Shown here piece after piece: positions 9,638 through 18,086 of a stretch of 64,000 bases of DNA (the first letter of the stretch is position 1; each line of letters begins with the position of its first letter). Source of the DNA: Parafrankia discariae (GTDB lineage: Bacteria; Actinomycetota; Actinomycetes; Frankiales; Frankiaceae); assembly GCF_000373365.1 (NCBI RefSeq), contig NZ_KB891192.1, forward strand, positions 51,088 to 115,087. Direction: 5' to 3'. Position numbers and translations under genes: made by a program. Under the pieces are notes generated by a model. It worked only from the letters and a program-made list of their open reading frames with translations, was not told the origin of the DNA and did no database searches.

Positions 9638-10378
9638 TCAGCCGGGCAGCAGCAGCGCCGTGAGGGTGCGCTCGATCCAGCGGGCGAAGGCGTGGTCGTC
9701 GAGCCCGCGACCGTCAGGCGCGCGGTCGTCAGGCGCGCGGTCGTCGAGGTGGTGCTCCTCCAGCAGGAGCCAGACCGTGTACCAGTTGAGGGTCGACCAG
9801 ACGTCGCGGGCGGCGGTGTCGACGGTCAGCCCGGGCCGCAGCGGCCCCCGGGCCGCCACCGCGGCGACGAACCCCCGCATGTCGGCGTAGCGGCGTTCCT
9901 CCTGCTCCCGCCAACGTTTCCCGAGAGCCTCGTCGACCGCGCTGGCCTGCATGAACGCCCGGCTGATCGCCGCCACACGACGGGCCGGGCCGATGCTCAT
10001 CAGCCCGAACAGACGTAGTTGCTCACGCTGGTCGGGCGCGTCCAGCGCCGCCCGGAAGTCGGCCTGCTCGGCGAGGGGACGATCAGCCCGGTCCGCGTCC
10101 CCTCCCCCGGTCACCGCGCGTTCCAACGCCAGCTCCAGCAGACGCGCCTTGCCCGCCAGCGCGTAGACCGACTCGACCGCGACGCCGGCCTCCGCCGCGA
10201 TGGCGCGCATCGTGGTACCGGCGTAACCGTGCGCGCCGAAGACCACGACCGCGGCGTCCAGGATCGCCGCGCGGGTGGCCTGGGCCTGGGCGGCCCGCAG
10301 CGGCGAGTGGTAGGCGCGAGTCGTCCTGCCGACCAATTTCACTCCATCATGACTGGGTCCAATACTGTCACGCTGCAT
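9638..10378 (-). CDS. TetR-family transcriptional regulator
   Basis: 246 aa. The N-terminal HTH is at about 33-78 (RAAILDAAVVVFGAHGYAGTTMRAIAAEAGVAVESVYALAGK). The C-terminal region is a typical ligand-binding helical domain. Near the C-terminus a short duplicated segment (DDRAPDDRAPDG) reflects a 15-bp tandem repeat at about 9705-9740. Transcribed divergently from the hemerythrin fusion gene 26 bp away, so it probably represses that gene and itself. The start is uncertain: ATG 10378 has no good ribosome site and GTG 10342 is an alternative that still keeps the whole HTH. Confidence 0.88.
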   Translation of the reverse strand: MQRDSIGPSHDGVKLVGRTTRAYHSPLRAAQAQATRAAILDAAVVVFGAHGYAGTTMRAIAAEAGVAVESVYALAGKARLLELALERAVTGGGDADRADRPLAEQADFRAALDAPDQREQLRLFGLMSIGPARRVAAISRAFMQASAVDEALGKRWREQEERRYADMRGFVAAVAARGPLRPGLTVDTAARDVWSTLNWYTVWLLLEEHHLDDRAPDDRAPDGRGLDDHAFARWIERTLTALLLPG

Positions 10379-10404
10379 CGATCATAGGGAAGGGAGCACC
10401 TCCG

Positions 10405-11784
10405 ATGGCCAGCGCCACCGCCTACCTGCTGATTCACGAGGCCATCCGCGTGGAGACGCGCCGCCTGGCCGACTTCGCCACGGAGCTGGCCGCCGGCCGC
10501 CGCCACGCCGGACCGGCCCAGCTCGCCGCGCTGCGGGCGCACCTCGACGAGGTCGTCGACGTGATCCACCATCACCACGTCGGCGAGGACATGCACCTGT
10601 GGCCGCTGCTGCGGCGGTTCGCCGGCCCCTTCGAGCGCGTGGACGGGCTCGACCTCCTGGACGGACTCGGCAGCGACCACGACCTGCTGGACCCGCCGAT
10701 GGAACGGGTCCGCACGGCACTCGCCCGCCTCACCGCGCCCGGCGCCGCCGCCGAGTTCGCCACGGCCTGCGCCACCCTGCTGACCCTGATGGACGAGCAC
10801 CTGACCGCCGAGGAGTCCGTCGTCGTGCCGATCCTGATCGAGCGGGTACCGGACGACGAACTGGTCGCCATGGAGAAGCGGATGCAGCGCGGGAGCAGGA
10901 TCCGGCTCGGGTTCGCGCTGCCGTGGCTCGACGCGGCCGACCCGGCCCGGATGGCCGAGGTCGCCGGCCAGCTCGGGCCGGTCCTCCCAGCGCTGCTGGC
11001 CCTCACCCGCCGCGGTTACCGGCGCCGCGTCCGCGCCGCCTACGGCGTCACCGTCACGAGCCCCGGGCCGGTCACCCTGCGAGGACAGGCCGAGATCGTC
11101 ATCGAAGCCACCCCGGAGCAGGTGTACGAGGCGGTCACGGACGTCGTCCGAATGGCTCGCCACAGCCCGGAGTGCTACCGCTGCGCGTGGCTCGACGGGG
11201 CGGCCGAGCCGCTGCCGGGTGCCCGTTTCCGCGGCTGGAACCGCTTCCGGGGTGCCCGCTGGAGCCGGGAGTGCGAGATCGTCACCGCCGAGCCGGGCGT
11301 GGCCTTCGCCTACCGCACCGTACGCACCGCGACCAGGCCGGACAGCACGCTGTGGCGCTTCGAGCTGGCCCCGGCCGCCGCGGGCACCCGGCTCCGCCAG
11401 ACGTTCGAGCTCTCCGGCGCGCCGCCCGTCATGGTGTTCGAGCGGCTGAGCGGCCGCGACACCAGCACGCCGAAGGCGATGGCGCGCACCCTCGCCCGGC
11501 TGCGGGACGACATCCTCAGCGGCTCGGGCGCGGGCAGCCCGGCCGGGCTCGTCGTCACCACCGGGCCCGACAGCGCCACCAGGCCCGTCGTCACCACCGG
11601 GCCCGTCGTCACCACCAGGCCCGACAGCGCCGCCGGGCCCGACAGCGCCGGCGCGTCGGACGTCGCCGGTGAGCCGGGTCCCACCCGCGGTCCGGACGCC
11701 GCCCGCGAACCGGGAGGCCACGGCCGCCTCGGCGAGGATCTGGTCGGCGCACGCATCAGCGGGCAGGGCGGGCGAGGCGAATGA
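10405..11784 (+). CDS. Hemerythrin (HHE)-SRPBCC fusion protein
   Basis: 459 aa. Residues 1-150 are a hemerythrin-like four-helix bundle with candidate di-iron ligands H11, H57/H58, E61, H92, H132 and E136 (HHHHVGEDMH, DEHLTAEES). Residues about 220-375 are an SRPBCC/polyketide-cyclase-type fold (RGQAEIVIEATPEQVYEAVTD), a hydrophobic ligand cavity. The last 85 residues are a Gly/Pro/Thr-rich tail with repeated VVTTGP and PDSA units. The domains might couple oxygen, NO or iron sensing to small-molecule binding; function unknown. The start ATG follows AGGGAGCACCTCCG. The divergent TetR is the likely regulator. Confidence 0.88.
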   Translation: MASATAYLLIHEAIRVETRRLADFATELAAGRRHAGPAQLAALRAHLDEVVDVIHHHHVGEDMHLWPLLRRFAGPFERVDGLDLLDGLGSDHDLLDPPMERVRTALARLTAPGAAAEFATACATLLTLMDEHLTAEESVVVPILIERVPDDELVAMEKRMQRGSRIRLGFALPWLDAADPARMAEVAGQLGPVLPALLALTRRGYRRRVRAAYGVTVTSPGPVTLRGQAEIVIEATPEQVYEAVTDVVRMARHSPECYRCAWLDGAAEPLPGARFRGWNRFRGARWSRECEIVTAEPGVAFAYRTVRTATRPDSTLWRFELAPAAAGTRLRQTFELSGAPPVMVFERLSGRDTSTPKAMARTLARLRDDILSGSGAGSPAGLVVTTGPDSATRPVVTTGPVVTTRPDSAAGPDSAGASDVAGEPGPTRGPDAAREPGGHGRLGEDLVGARISGQGGRGE

Positions 11785-11971
11785 GCCGGCGAAGGCGAAA
11801 CGGATGAGGCCGCGGGAGGTCGACCGGACCGTTTGAGGCCAACGCCCCCAATATGAAGGAAATCACGGATCGAACGTGGATCTCCTGTTGAAGTGGCATC
11901 GAGGGCGATATCGTCGGCTGGCTGATCGGGCGATGTCCCGGTCCCGGCGACGTCCGCGCGTAGGAGGCCTG

Positions 11972-13741
11972 ATGCCCCGCACCCGCGCCCGTTACACCAG
12001 GGGCGGCGGAGCCTGGCGGCTCGTCGCGGCACTGGCCGCCTGGTGGCTGTGGATCCCGCTGGCGGTGTTCGTCTGGTGGGCCTTCATCAGCCTTTTCCTG
12101 GCGGGAATCGGCCCGCTTCATCTCGGCCTGTGGAGCTGGCTCGACAGTTGGTACGCGGTCGATTCCGGGCAGCGCTGGCTGTACGTCCTCATCGGGGCGG
12201 TGGGCAGCGCGGTCCTGACCGGGGTGTACCGGGAGGACGCGCCCGGGATGTCGACCGTCATCGCGGTCCTGGCTGTCGCCCTCGCCGCCACCGCCGTCGT
12301 GATGTTCGTCCGGGCCGTCTGGGACAACGACAAGGACCTGGGCCGTTTCTACTCGGCGGCGACCACGATCGTCGTCCCGGATGTCGACGAGCCGCCGGCC
12401 GGTGTCGCCGTTCTCCTCGACGGGAACCCGGTCGGCGACGGCGACCGCTGCGACCTGCTGGAACCGGCCGGCGACGACGTGCCGGTCTGCATCCGGGAGG
12501 GGACCCTGCCGAGCGACGGCTGGGAGCCGCGGCTGGGCTCGCTCGACGGGGCCCGCTTCGTGATGACCCGGAGCTCGGGGGGCGCGGGGAACGTCTCCCT
12601 GATGGAGGACACCCTCACCTACCTCAACGGCGGTGACGGGAACGACGGCGGGCCCCGCTGGTCCGGGATCCGGGACGGCGCCGGCCGCGCCACCCCGCTG
12701 GACGGCGTGGTGGAATGGACCGGCGGGACCGAGGCTCCGACGGAATGCCGTTTCAGCGGCGACCATCGCATCGACCGGGCTTTCGCCGGCGAACTGGGCA
12801 ACAGCCTGCCGAATCTGCTGAACGACCGCTTTCCACGACTGTTCTTCGAGATCGACGACGCCTGGGGCTACTGCCGCGGCACCGAGCCGGTCATCGTCCT
12901 GCCGGTCCAGGAGCAGATCCATTACAAGCACCGGACGGTCATGACCACCGGCGGGATTGTGATCGTCCGCGGCTCGCCGTCCGGCGGCGCGATCCTCGAG
13001 CACCGGCGGTCCGTCCGTCCGGGTGAGCTGCCCGGTCCCGTCTACCCCGACTCGCTCGTGGAGGCGCAGCGCGACTCGGTGCGGTGGGCCGGGGGGCGCG
13101 GGCTGATGGACCGGGCGAACTTCGGCTTCGTCCCCGGCGACTCCACGAACCAGGAAGGCAACCACGCGGACTACCTGCTGCGCAGCGTCGACGACGGCCG
13201 GCTCTACTGGGTGACCCCGGCGGCGCCCCGCGCGAGCGACTCCCAGCGGTTCGTCGCGTACGAGCTGGTCCCGGCGGACACGGTGAACGCGGGTGAGCTC
13301 AACCCGCTGTCGGTCTTCGTCCTCGACGACGACGATCGTCGTATCGTCAACATCGACCAACTGGTCGCGGCCGCGGTCGAGTACCTCGCCCGCGCCGACC
13401 CCGGGCTGGTGAGTTCCGGCGGAAAGATCGTCGAGTTCCTCCCCCTGCACGACGACGTGTGGCAGGGCTACGTCGAGATCAACGGCCGGGTCGTCTACCG
13501 GATCTCCATCAGCTATTCGAACCGGATCCCGACCGAACTGGTCGCGCTGGCCGCCCGGGGCACCCCGACGCCGCCGTCGGGCGGGGGCACCGCGACCCCG
13601 GCACCGGAGCGGACCCAGCCGCCCGCGGACCAGTGCGGACGTCCACCGGGCCAGCTCTCCGCCGGGCAGCTCGCCGCCTGCATCCAGGCGTTCGCCGACG
13701 AGCTCGCCAGCCGCGCCCCGGCGGCGACCGCGACCGGGTGA
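11972..13741 (+). CDS. Unrecognised membrane protein with large extracytoplasmic domain
   Basis: 589 aa, no family recognised. The N-terminus is basic, with transmembrane helices at about 16-44, 68-86 and 93-114. About 450 mostly hydrophilic residues follow, with scattered cysteines (RCDLL, PVCIRE, ECRF, GYCRG), and then a Pro/Thr-rich segment and a final C-rich helix-like stretch (CGRPPGQLSAGQLAACIQ). The order suggests a membrane anchor and an exported domain, perhaps disulfide-bonded. ATG 11972 is chosen because AGGAGG sits 5 bases upstream; an in-frame GTG at 11876 would add 32 residues. It stands alone between the hemerythrin fusion and the SDR. Confidence 0.8.
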   Translation: MPRTRARYTRGGGAWRLVAALAAWWLWIPLAVFVWWAFISLFLAGIGPLHLGLWSWLDSWYAVDSGQRWLYVLIGAVGSAVLTGVYREDAPGMSTVIAVLAVALAATAVVMFVRAVWDNDKDLGRFYSAATTIVVPDVDEPPAGVAVLLDGNPVGDGDRCDLLEPAGDDVPVCIREGTLPSDGWEPRLGSLDGARFVMTRSSGGAGNVSLMEDTLTYLNGGDGNDGGPRWSGIRDGAGRATPLDGVVEWTGGTEAPTECRFSGDHRIDRAFAGELGNSLPNLLNDRFPRLFFEIDDAWGYCRGTEPVIVLPVQEQIHYKHRTVMTTGGIVIVRGSPSGGAILEHRRSVRPGELPGPVYPDSLVEAQRDSVRWAGGRGLMDRANFGFVPGDSTNQEGNHADYLLRSVDDGRLYWVTPAAPRASDSQRFVAYELVPADTVNAGELNPLSVFVLDDDDRRIVNIDQLVAAAVEYLARADPGLVSSGGKIVEFLPLHDDVWQGYVEINGRVVYRISISYSNRIPTELVALAARGTPTPPSGGGTATPAPERTQPPADQCGRPPGQLSAGQLAACIQAFADELASRAPAATATG

Positions 13742-13798
13742 GAGGAACGCGTCCGGCCTGAAGATGCCCCGACGACAGCGTGAGACGGACGGACTCCA

Positions 13799-14578
13799 GT
13801 GGATCTTCATCTGAACGGCAGGGTCGCGCTCGTCACCGGAGGCTCGCGCGGCATCGGGTACGCGATCGCCTCCCGCCTGTCGGCTGAGGGCTGCCGGGTG
13901 GGAATCTGCGGACGCGATCCCGACACGCTCGCGGCGGCGACAGCCGGCCTCGGACGGGCCGACTCCGACGTCGTCGGCGTCGTCGCCGACGTGACCGGAC
14001 CGGGCGAGGTCGAACGCTTCGTCGATACCGCCGCCGAGGCCCTCGGCGGCGTCGGCCTGCTGGTCGCGAACGTCGGCGGCACCGTCGGCGGGAGCCTGCT
14101 CGACTCCACCCCCGACGACTGGTCCCGGACGTTCGAGCTCAACACCGGGCACGCCGTCCGGGCGATCCGCACCGCCGTCCCACACATGCGGGACAACGGC
14201 GGCGGCGCGGTCGTCATCGTCTCGTCGATCTCCGCGTCGAAGCCGTCGCCGCAGGCGCAGTACGGGGCGGCCAAGGCCGCCGAGAACTACCTGGCCTCGG
14301 CCTTCGCCCGGGAGCTGGGCCCGCTCAATATCCGCGTCAACGCGGTGAGCCCGGGATCCGTCCTCTTCCCCGGCGGCGGGTGGGAGCTGTACTCCCGGCG
14401 GCACCCGGACGCGTTCGACGAGTTCGTCCAGCGAGACTTCCCCGCCCGCCGGCTGGGCACCGTCGACGAGGTGGCGGACGTGGTCACTTTCCTGCTCTCG
14501 CCCCGGGCCAGCTGGGTGAACGGAGCCACCGTCGCCGTGGACGGCGCCCAGGGCCGACCGAGCGCCAGCGGGTACTGA
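13799..14578 (+). CDS. Short-chain dehydrogenase/reductase (SDR)
   Basis: 259 aa classical SDR. TGGSRGIG cofactor loop at 14-21, NVGG in place of NNAG, catalytic S-Y-K as VSSIS, QYGAAK, then NAVSPGS and the C-terminal GATVAVDGAQG. Typical 3-oxoacyl-ACP or 3-hydroxyacyl reductase chemistry; substrate unknown. Starts with GTG 13799. It is the first gene of the catabolic island and is separated from the GntR gene by 362 bp. Confidence 0.9.
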   Translation: MDLHLNGRVALVTGGSRGIGYAIASRLSAEGCRVGICGRDPDTLAAATAGLGRADSDVVGVVADVTGPGEVERFVDTAAEALGGVGLLVANVGGTVGGSLLDSTPDDWSRTFELNTGHAVRAIRTAVPHMRDNGGGAVVIVSSISASKPSPQAQYGAAKAAENYLASAFARELGPLNIRVNAVSPGSVLFPGGGWELYSRRHPDAFDEFVQRDFPARRLGTVDEVADVVTFLLSPRASWVNGATVAVDGAQGRPSASGY

Positions 14579-14808
14579 GCCGGCCGGCAGGGCGGCAGTC
14601 CGACGGGTCCCGCGAGCCGGCCACGATGGGCACCCGGCGTGCCGCGGTGAGACGGGCTGACGGAACCGGCCGGTGACAGCGCACAGGCGGTGACCCTCAG
14701 CACCCGAAACCTCACCAGTGGATGCTCGACGAGGGGCGGGAGATCCGCGGGGCCCGGTTCCGAGGCGGCCACCGCGCCCCCCATCCGAGGCTCGGGCGCA
14801 ACTCACGC
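14579..14808. other. Intergenic region, nothing recognised
   Basis: GC-rich stretch between the SDR stop and the AT-rich regulatory island before the GntR gene. I see no convincing coding frame, RNA or hairpin beyond composition-driven matches. Confidence 0.5.
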
Positions 14809-14850
14809 TACCATTAACGCTAACTTAGCTTAACAAGCTAACTACATCAC
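14809..14850 (+). promoter_or_regulatory. AT-rich promoter/operator island upstream of the GntR gene
   Basis: Abrupt drop in GC. It contains GCTAACT twice (around 14819-14825 and 14838-14844) and the inverted repeat TTAGCTT-AAC-AAGCTAA at 14825-14841. GntR/FadR regulators usually bind short inverted repeats and autoregulate, so this is a candidate operator. The related heptamer CTAACTA occurs (reverse-complemented) at 24721-24727 and 39725-39731. Confidence 0.5.
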
Positions 14851-14940
14851 CATCCGCAACATGGACAATACGCCGCGAATCCGACATCAATCAGAGCACC
14901 GGCTATTCTATTCATACCCAGCTGACGATTTGGAGCGTGC

Positions 14941-15738
14941 GTGAGCGGCTCGAGAAGCTCCACTGCGCAGGTCGGCATGATCGTGCGCGCCCCGAAGACC
15001 GCCGAGATCATTGCGACTCACCTGCGAGGTCAGGTGGTGCGGGGCGAGTTGCGGACCGGGCAGACCCTGCCGCCCGAGACCCAGTTGATGGAGCAGTTCG
15101 GTGTGTCGCGGCCGACCTTGCGCGAGGCGTTCCGCATCCTCGAGGCCGAGTCGCTCATCAGTGTCCGCCGGGGGAGCCGCGGTGGGGCGCAGGTGACCAC
15201 GCCGGACCTTTCGGTCGCCGCCCGAGCCGTCGGGCTGCAGCTGCAGATCCAGGGGACGACGATCGACGACGTCTACCAGGCCCGGATGGTCTCCGAGCCC
15301 GCCTGTGCGCGGCTGCTCGCGCAGCGGCGCGAGGACCAGGACATCGCCGATCTGACCGAGGTGGTCGAGGCGCTGAAGGCCGAGGTCGCCAAGCACGGGA
15401 CGTTCGTGCCGGACCCCGACGTCTGGTCGTCACTGACCTACCGCTTCCACGAACTGATCCTGCAGCGCTCGGGCAACAGGACCCTGGCGGTCCAGGGCGC
15501 GGTCCTGCAGGACATCGTGGCGACGCACATCCGCACGCGGGTCCAGCGCTACGACGAGAACGACACGCCGGAGCGCTTCCAGCGGGTGATCCGCTCGTAC
15601 GAGAGGTTCATCAGCCTGATCCGGAACAGGAACGCCGACATGGCGGAGCGGCACTGGCGCTCGCACATGGAGGCCGCGGCCCAGTACCTGCTCAAGGACG
15701 ACCTCAGGAACAAGTCCGTCGTCGAGCTGTTCTCCTGA
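14941..15738 (+). CDS. GntR-family (FadR/FCD subfamily) transcriptional regulator
   Basis: 265 aa. The winged HTH is at about 17-86 (GELRTGQTLPPETQLMEQFGVSRPTLREAFRILEAE, then the wing VRRGSRGGAQV). A C-terminal all-helical FCD effector domain at about 105-250 includes metal/ligand-type residues (ARMVSEPACARLL, RFHELIL, HWRSHMEAA). FCD regulators respond to acyl-CoAs or small carboxylates and usually repress catabolic genes. Starts with GTG 14941. Convergent with the thiolase-SDR operon and downstream of an inverted repeat that may be its own operator. Confidence 0.92.
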   Translation: MSGSRSSTAQVGMIVRAPKTAEIIATHLRGQVVRGELRTGQTLPPETQLMEQFGVSRPTLREAFRILEAESLISVRRGSRGGAQVTTPDLSVAARAVGLQLQIQGTTIDDVYQARMVSEPACARLLAQRREDQDIADLTEVVEALKAEVAKHGTFVPDPDVWSSLTYRFHELILQRSGNRTLAVQGAVLQDIVATHIRTRVQRYDENDTPERFQRVIRSYERFISLIRNRNADMAERHWRSHMEAAAQYLLKDDLRNKSVVELFS

Positions 15739-15741
15739 CCC

Positions 15742-15757
15742 GGCCGGCGCGCCGGCC
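15742..15757. terminator. GC hairpin between convergent genes
   Basis: GGCCGGCGCGCCGGCC, a perfect 16-base palindrome starting 4 bases after the GntR stop, with more GC-rich complementary sequence up to about 15812. It may end GntR transcription and, in reverse, the SDR operon. There is no U-tract, so it is at best a non-canonical terminator. Confidence 0.4.
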
Positions 15758-15819
15758 GCCGGACCCGTTTCGGACGGACGTTCAGGCGGGTTTCGCCGGC
15801 GGCCGGCGGACGGGACGGT

Positions 15820-16587
15820 TCAGCGAGGGGCCATCCGGATGGCCCCGTCCAGCCGGACGGTCTCGCCGTTCACATACGGGTTCTCGAGCAGGCTGATCGC
15901 CATGTGGGCGTAGTCCTCGGGTGAGCCGAGCCGACTGGGATGAGGCACGGTGCGCTCGAGCGCCTCGCGGATGTCCGCGCGCAGCCGGGCCAGCATCGGG
16001 GTGTCGAAGACGCCGGGCGCGATCGTGTTGACGCGGATCTGCCGGCTGGCCAGGTCGCGCGCGGCCACGAGCGTGATTCCGTGCACACCCGCCTTCGACG
16101 CGGTGTAGGATGTCTGCCCGATCTGGCCGTCGAACGCGGCGACCGAGGCCGTCAGCACGACGGCGCCACGCTCGCCGTCGACGATCTCGCCCGCGGCGAT
16201 CCGCGCGGCCGCCAGGCGCAGCACGTTGTAGGTGCCGATCAGGTTCACCCGCACGACCTCGGCGAAGGTGTCCAGGGCACCCGGCCGGTCGTCCCGGTCG
16301 AGGATGCGGACGCGGTCTCCGCCACGGCCGGCACAGTGCACGACCGCGCGCAACGTGCCGTGCGCCTGCTGGGCCACGTCCAGGGCGTGGTTCACCGAGG
16401 CCTCGTCGGCGACGTCGGTCTCGATGTACACGGCCCGGTCACCGAGCGCGGCGAGGACGCCCTCTCCCGGCGGGTTGAGATCGGCGATCGCGACCTCCGC
16501 TCCCGCGGCGGCCAGCCGTCGCGCGGTCGCCAGGCCCAGGCCGGACGAGCCGCCGGTGACGAATGCCGGGACGGACTTCAGGTTCAT
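15820..16587 (-). CDS. SDR, 3-hydroxyacyl-CoA dehydrogenase type II (HSD10)-like
   Basis: 255 aa. TGGSSGLG at 11-18, catalytic S148 (TASVAAFDG), Y161 and K165 (SYTASKAG), then NTIAPGVFDTPML and the C-terminal VNGETVRLDGAIRM. The SVAAFDGQIGQ block and the short insert after the NAG strand are features of HSD10-type enzymes, which oxidise 3-hydroxyacyl-CoAs including 2-methyl-branched ones. It follows the thiolase by 63 bp and is probably cotranscribed: oxidation then thiolysis, the last two steps of beta-oxidation. A close paralog lies at 47688-48467. Confidence 0.92.
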   Translation of the reverse strand: MNLKSVPAFVTGGSSGLGLATARRLAAAGAEVAIADLNPPGEGVLAALGDRAVYIETDVADEASVNHALDVAQQAHGTLRAVVHCAGRGGDRVRILDRDDRPGALDTFAEVVRVNLIGTYNVLRLAAARIAAGEIVDGERGAVVLTASVAAFDGQIGQTSYTASKAGVHGITLVAARDLASRQIRVNTIAPGVFDTPMLARLRADIREALERTVPHPSRLGSPEDYAHMAISLLENPYVNGETVRLDGAIRMAPR

Positions 16588-16650
16588 GACGCTCCTCGGG
16601 GCGACGGGCGGGAGAAACCGTCGATGCCGCGGCCCGGGTCTGGCCCGGCG

Positions 16651-17799
16651 TCAGGCATCGATCAGCTCGATGACGGTCGCGTTGGCCATACCGCCGGCCT
16701 CGCACATGGTCTGCAGGCCGTAGCGGACGCCGTGGTCACGCATGTGGTGGATCATGCGGGTCATCAGGATCGCGCCCGAGGCGCCGAGCGGGTGGCCCAC
16801 CGCGATCGCGCCCCCGAGCGGGTTCAGCCGGGCGTGGTCGGCGCCCGTCTCGATCTCCCAGGCGAGCGGGACGCTCGCGAACGCCTCGTTCACCTCGTAC
16901 ACGCCGATGTCGGCGATCGTGAGCCCCGCCCGCTTCAGGACCTTCTCCGTCGCGGGGATCGGAGCGGTCAACATGATCACCGGATCGTCACCGGCGACCG
17001 TACCGGCATGGAAGCGCGCGAGCGGTCGCAGGCCCAGCTCGGCCGCCCGTTCGCTGGTCGTGATCAGTAGTGCCGCGCTGCCGTCGGAGATCTGGGAACT
17101 GTTGCCCGCGTGGATCACCCCGTCCTCGCGGAACGCGGGCTTCAGCGCACCGAGCTTCTCGAGCGTCGTCTCCCGCCGCACTCCCTCGTCGGCGGTGAGG
17201 ACGCCGTCCGGTCCCTCGACGGGAACGAGCTGCGCGTCGAACGCGCCCGAGTCGGCGGCCGCCATCGCGCGGTGGTGCGACTCCAGGGCGAACTCGTCGA
17301 GCCGGGTCCGGGACAGGCCCCACCGGTGCGCGATCTCCTCGGCGCCGAGACCCTGGCTGAAGCTGTCCCGCTGGTAGCGCGCGCGCACCCGGGGGCCGAA
17401 CGGCTCGCCGACGGCCCGGGCCGAGCCCAGCGGCACCCGGCTCATCGACTCGACGCCGCCGGCGACGACGAGGTCGTACTGGCCCGCCATCACCCCGGCC
17501 GCGGCGAAGTGGAGCGCCTGCTGACTCGAGCCGCAGGCCCGGTCCAGCGTCACGCCGGGAACGCTTTCCGGCCAGCCGGCGGCCAGCACGGCCAGGCGGG
17601 CGACGTTTGTCGACTGATCGCCGATCTGGGTGACGCACCCGAAGATGACGTCGTCGATGAGCTCGGGTGCGACCTGTGCGCGCTCGGTGAGCGTCCGGAG
17701 CACATCCGAGGCCAGATCGACCGGGTGAACGCCTCGCAGCGTGCCGTTGCGCCGACCGATCGGCGTCCGTACCGCTTCGACGATGACGGCGTCCCGCAC
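16651..17799 (-). CDS. Acetyl-CoA acetyltransferase / 3-ketoacyl-CoA thiolase
   Basis: 382 aa degradative thiolase. The nucleophile is C89 (LDRACGSSQQAL), followed by YEVNEAFASVPLAW, the histidine in AIAVGHPLGASGA and a second cysteine in TMCEAGGMANA. It cleaves 3-ketoacyl-CoA to acetyl- or propionyl-CoA. GTG 17799 is chosen because AAGGGGG lies 5 bases upstream and the protein then starts MRDAVIVEAVRTP, the family N-terminus; an in-frame ATG at 17814 would lie almost on top of the operator. A three-half-site operator at 17818-17843 sits just upstream. Divergent from the acyl-CoA ligase gene. Confidence 0.93.
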   Translation of the reverse strand: MRDAVIVEAVRTPIGRRNGTLRGVHPVDLASDVLRTLTERAQVAPELIDDVIFGCVTQIGDQSTNVARLAVLAAGWPESVPGVTLDRACGSSQQALHFAAAGVMAGQYDLVVAGGVESMSRVPLGSARAVGEPFGPRVRARYQRDSFSQGLGAEEIAHRWGLSRTRLDEFALESHHRAMAAADSGAFDAQLVPVEGPDGVLTADEGVRRETTLEKLGALKPAFREDGVIHAGNSSQISDGSAALLITTSERAAELGLRPLARFHAGTVAGDDPVIMLTAPIPATEKVLKRAGLTIADIGVYEVNEAFASVPLAWEIETGADHARLNPLGGAIAVGHPLGASGAILMTRMIHHMRDHGVRYGLQTMCEAGGMANATVIELIDA

Positions 17800-17817
17800 G
17801 GCAACCCCCTTCATTGA

Positions 17818-17843
17818 GTTCAATAGGTTGAACATAATTCAAC
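17818..17843 (-). promoter_or_regulatory. Three-half-site operator of the thiolase operon
   Basis: GTTCAATAGGTTGAAC (17818-17833) is a palindrome with 6-bp arms, and TTCAAC (17838-17843) adds a third half-site. The form GTTC-N8-GAAC followed by AT is repeated at 37605-37622 next to the iclR gene. The position, directly upstream of the ribosome site, suits repression by roadblock. Confidence 0.55.
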
Positions 17844-17984
17844 TGAGAGAACAAGCTAGGAGGCGACTCTCCGCCTGTCAACGTGGCCGCCCTCGAGGCC
17901 CGCACCGAGGCCCGCACCGCCACCACAAGATCGCCGAGGGCGGCCGGGCGGCGGCCGGCACTCGCCGGCAACCGACCTATCAGT

Positions 17985-18010
17985 TATCTTATTACACCTA
18001 TAGCGTACGG
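17985..18010 (+). promoter_or_regulatory. AT-rich promoter island before the acyl-CoA ligase gene
   Basis: An AT-rich run containing CAGTTATCTTATTACACC and CTATAG lies 80-100 bp upstream of ATG 18087 in GC-rich surroundings. It is probably the promoter of the plus-strand ligase-to-liv gene series. No clean -35/-10 pair was identified. Confidence 0.35.
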
Positions 18011-18086
18011 TGAACGGATTGGACCGCCTCGGTCATGGCGCGGTACCGCCCGCTCGCCACGGAATCGACCATCCGGAAAGGCCCGC

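Noticed and set aside
11756..14806. A 1016-codon minus-strand open frame
   Set aside because: Antisense to the membrane protein and SDR genes, Arg/Gly/Asp-rich with no family signature. A GC artefact.
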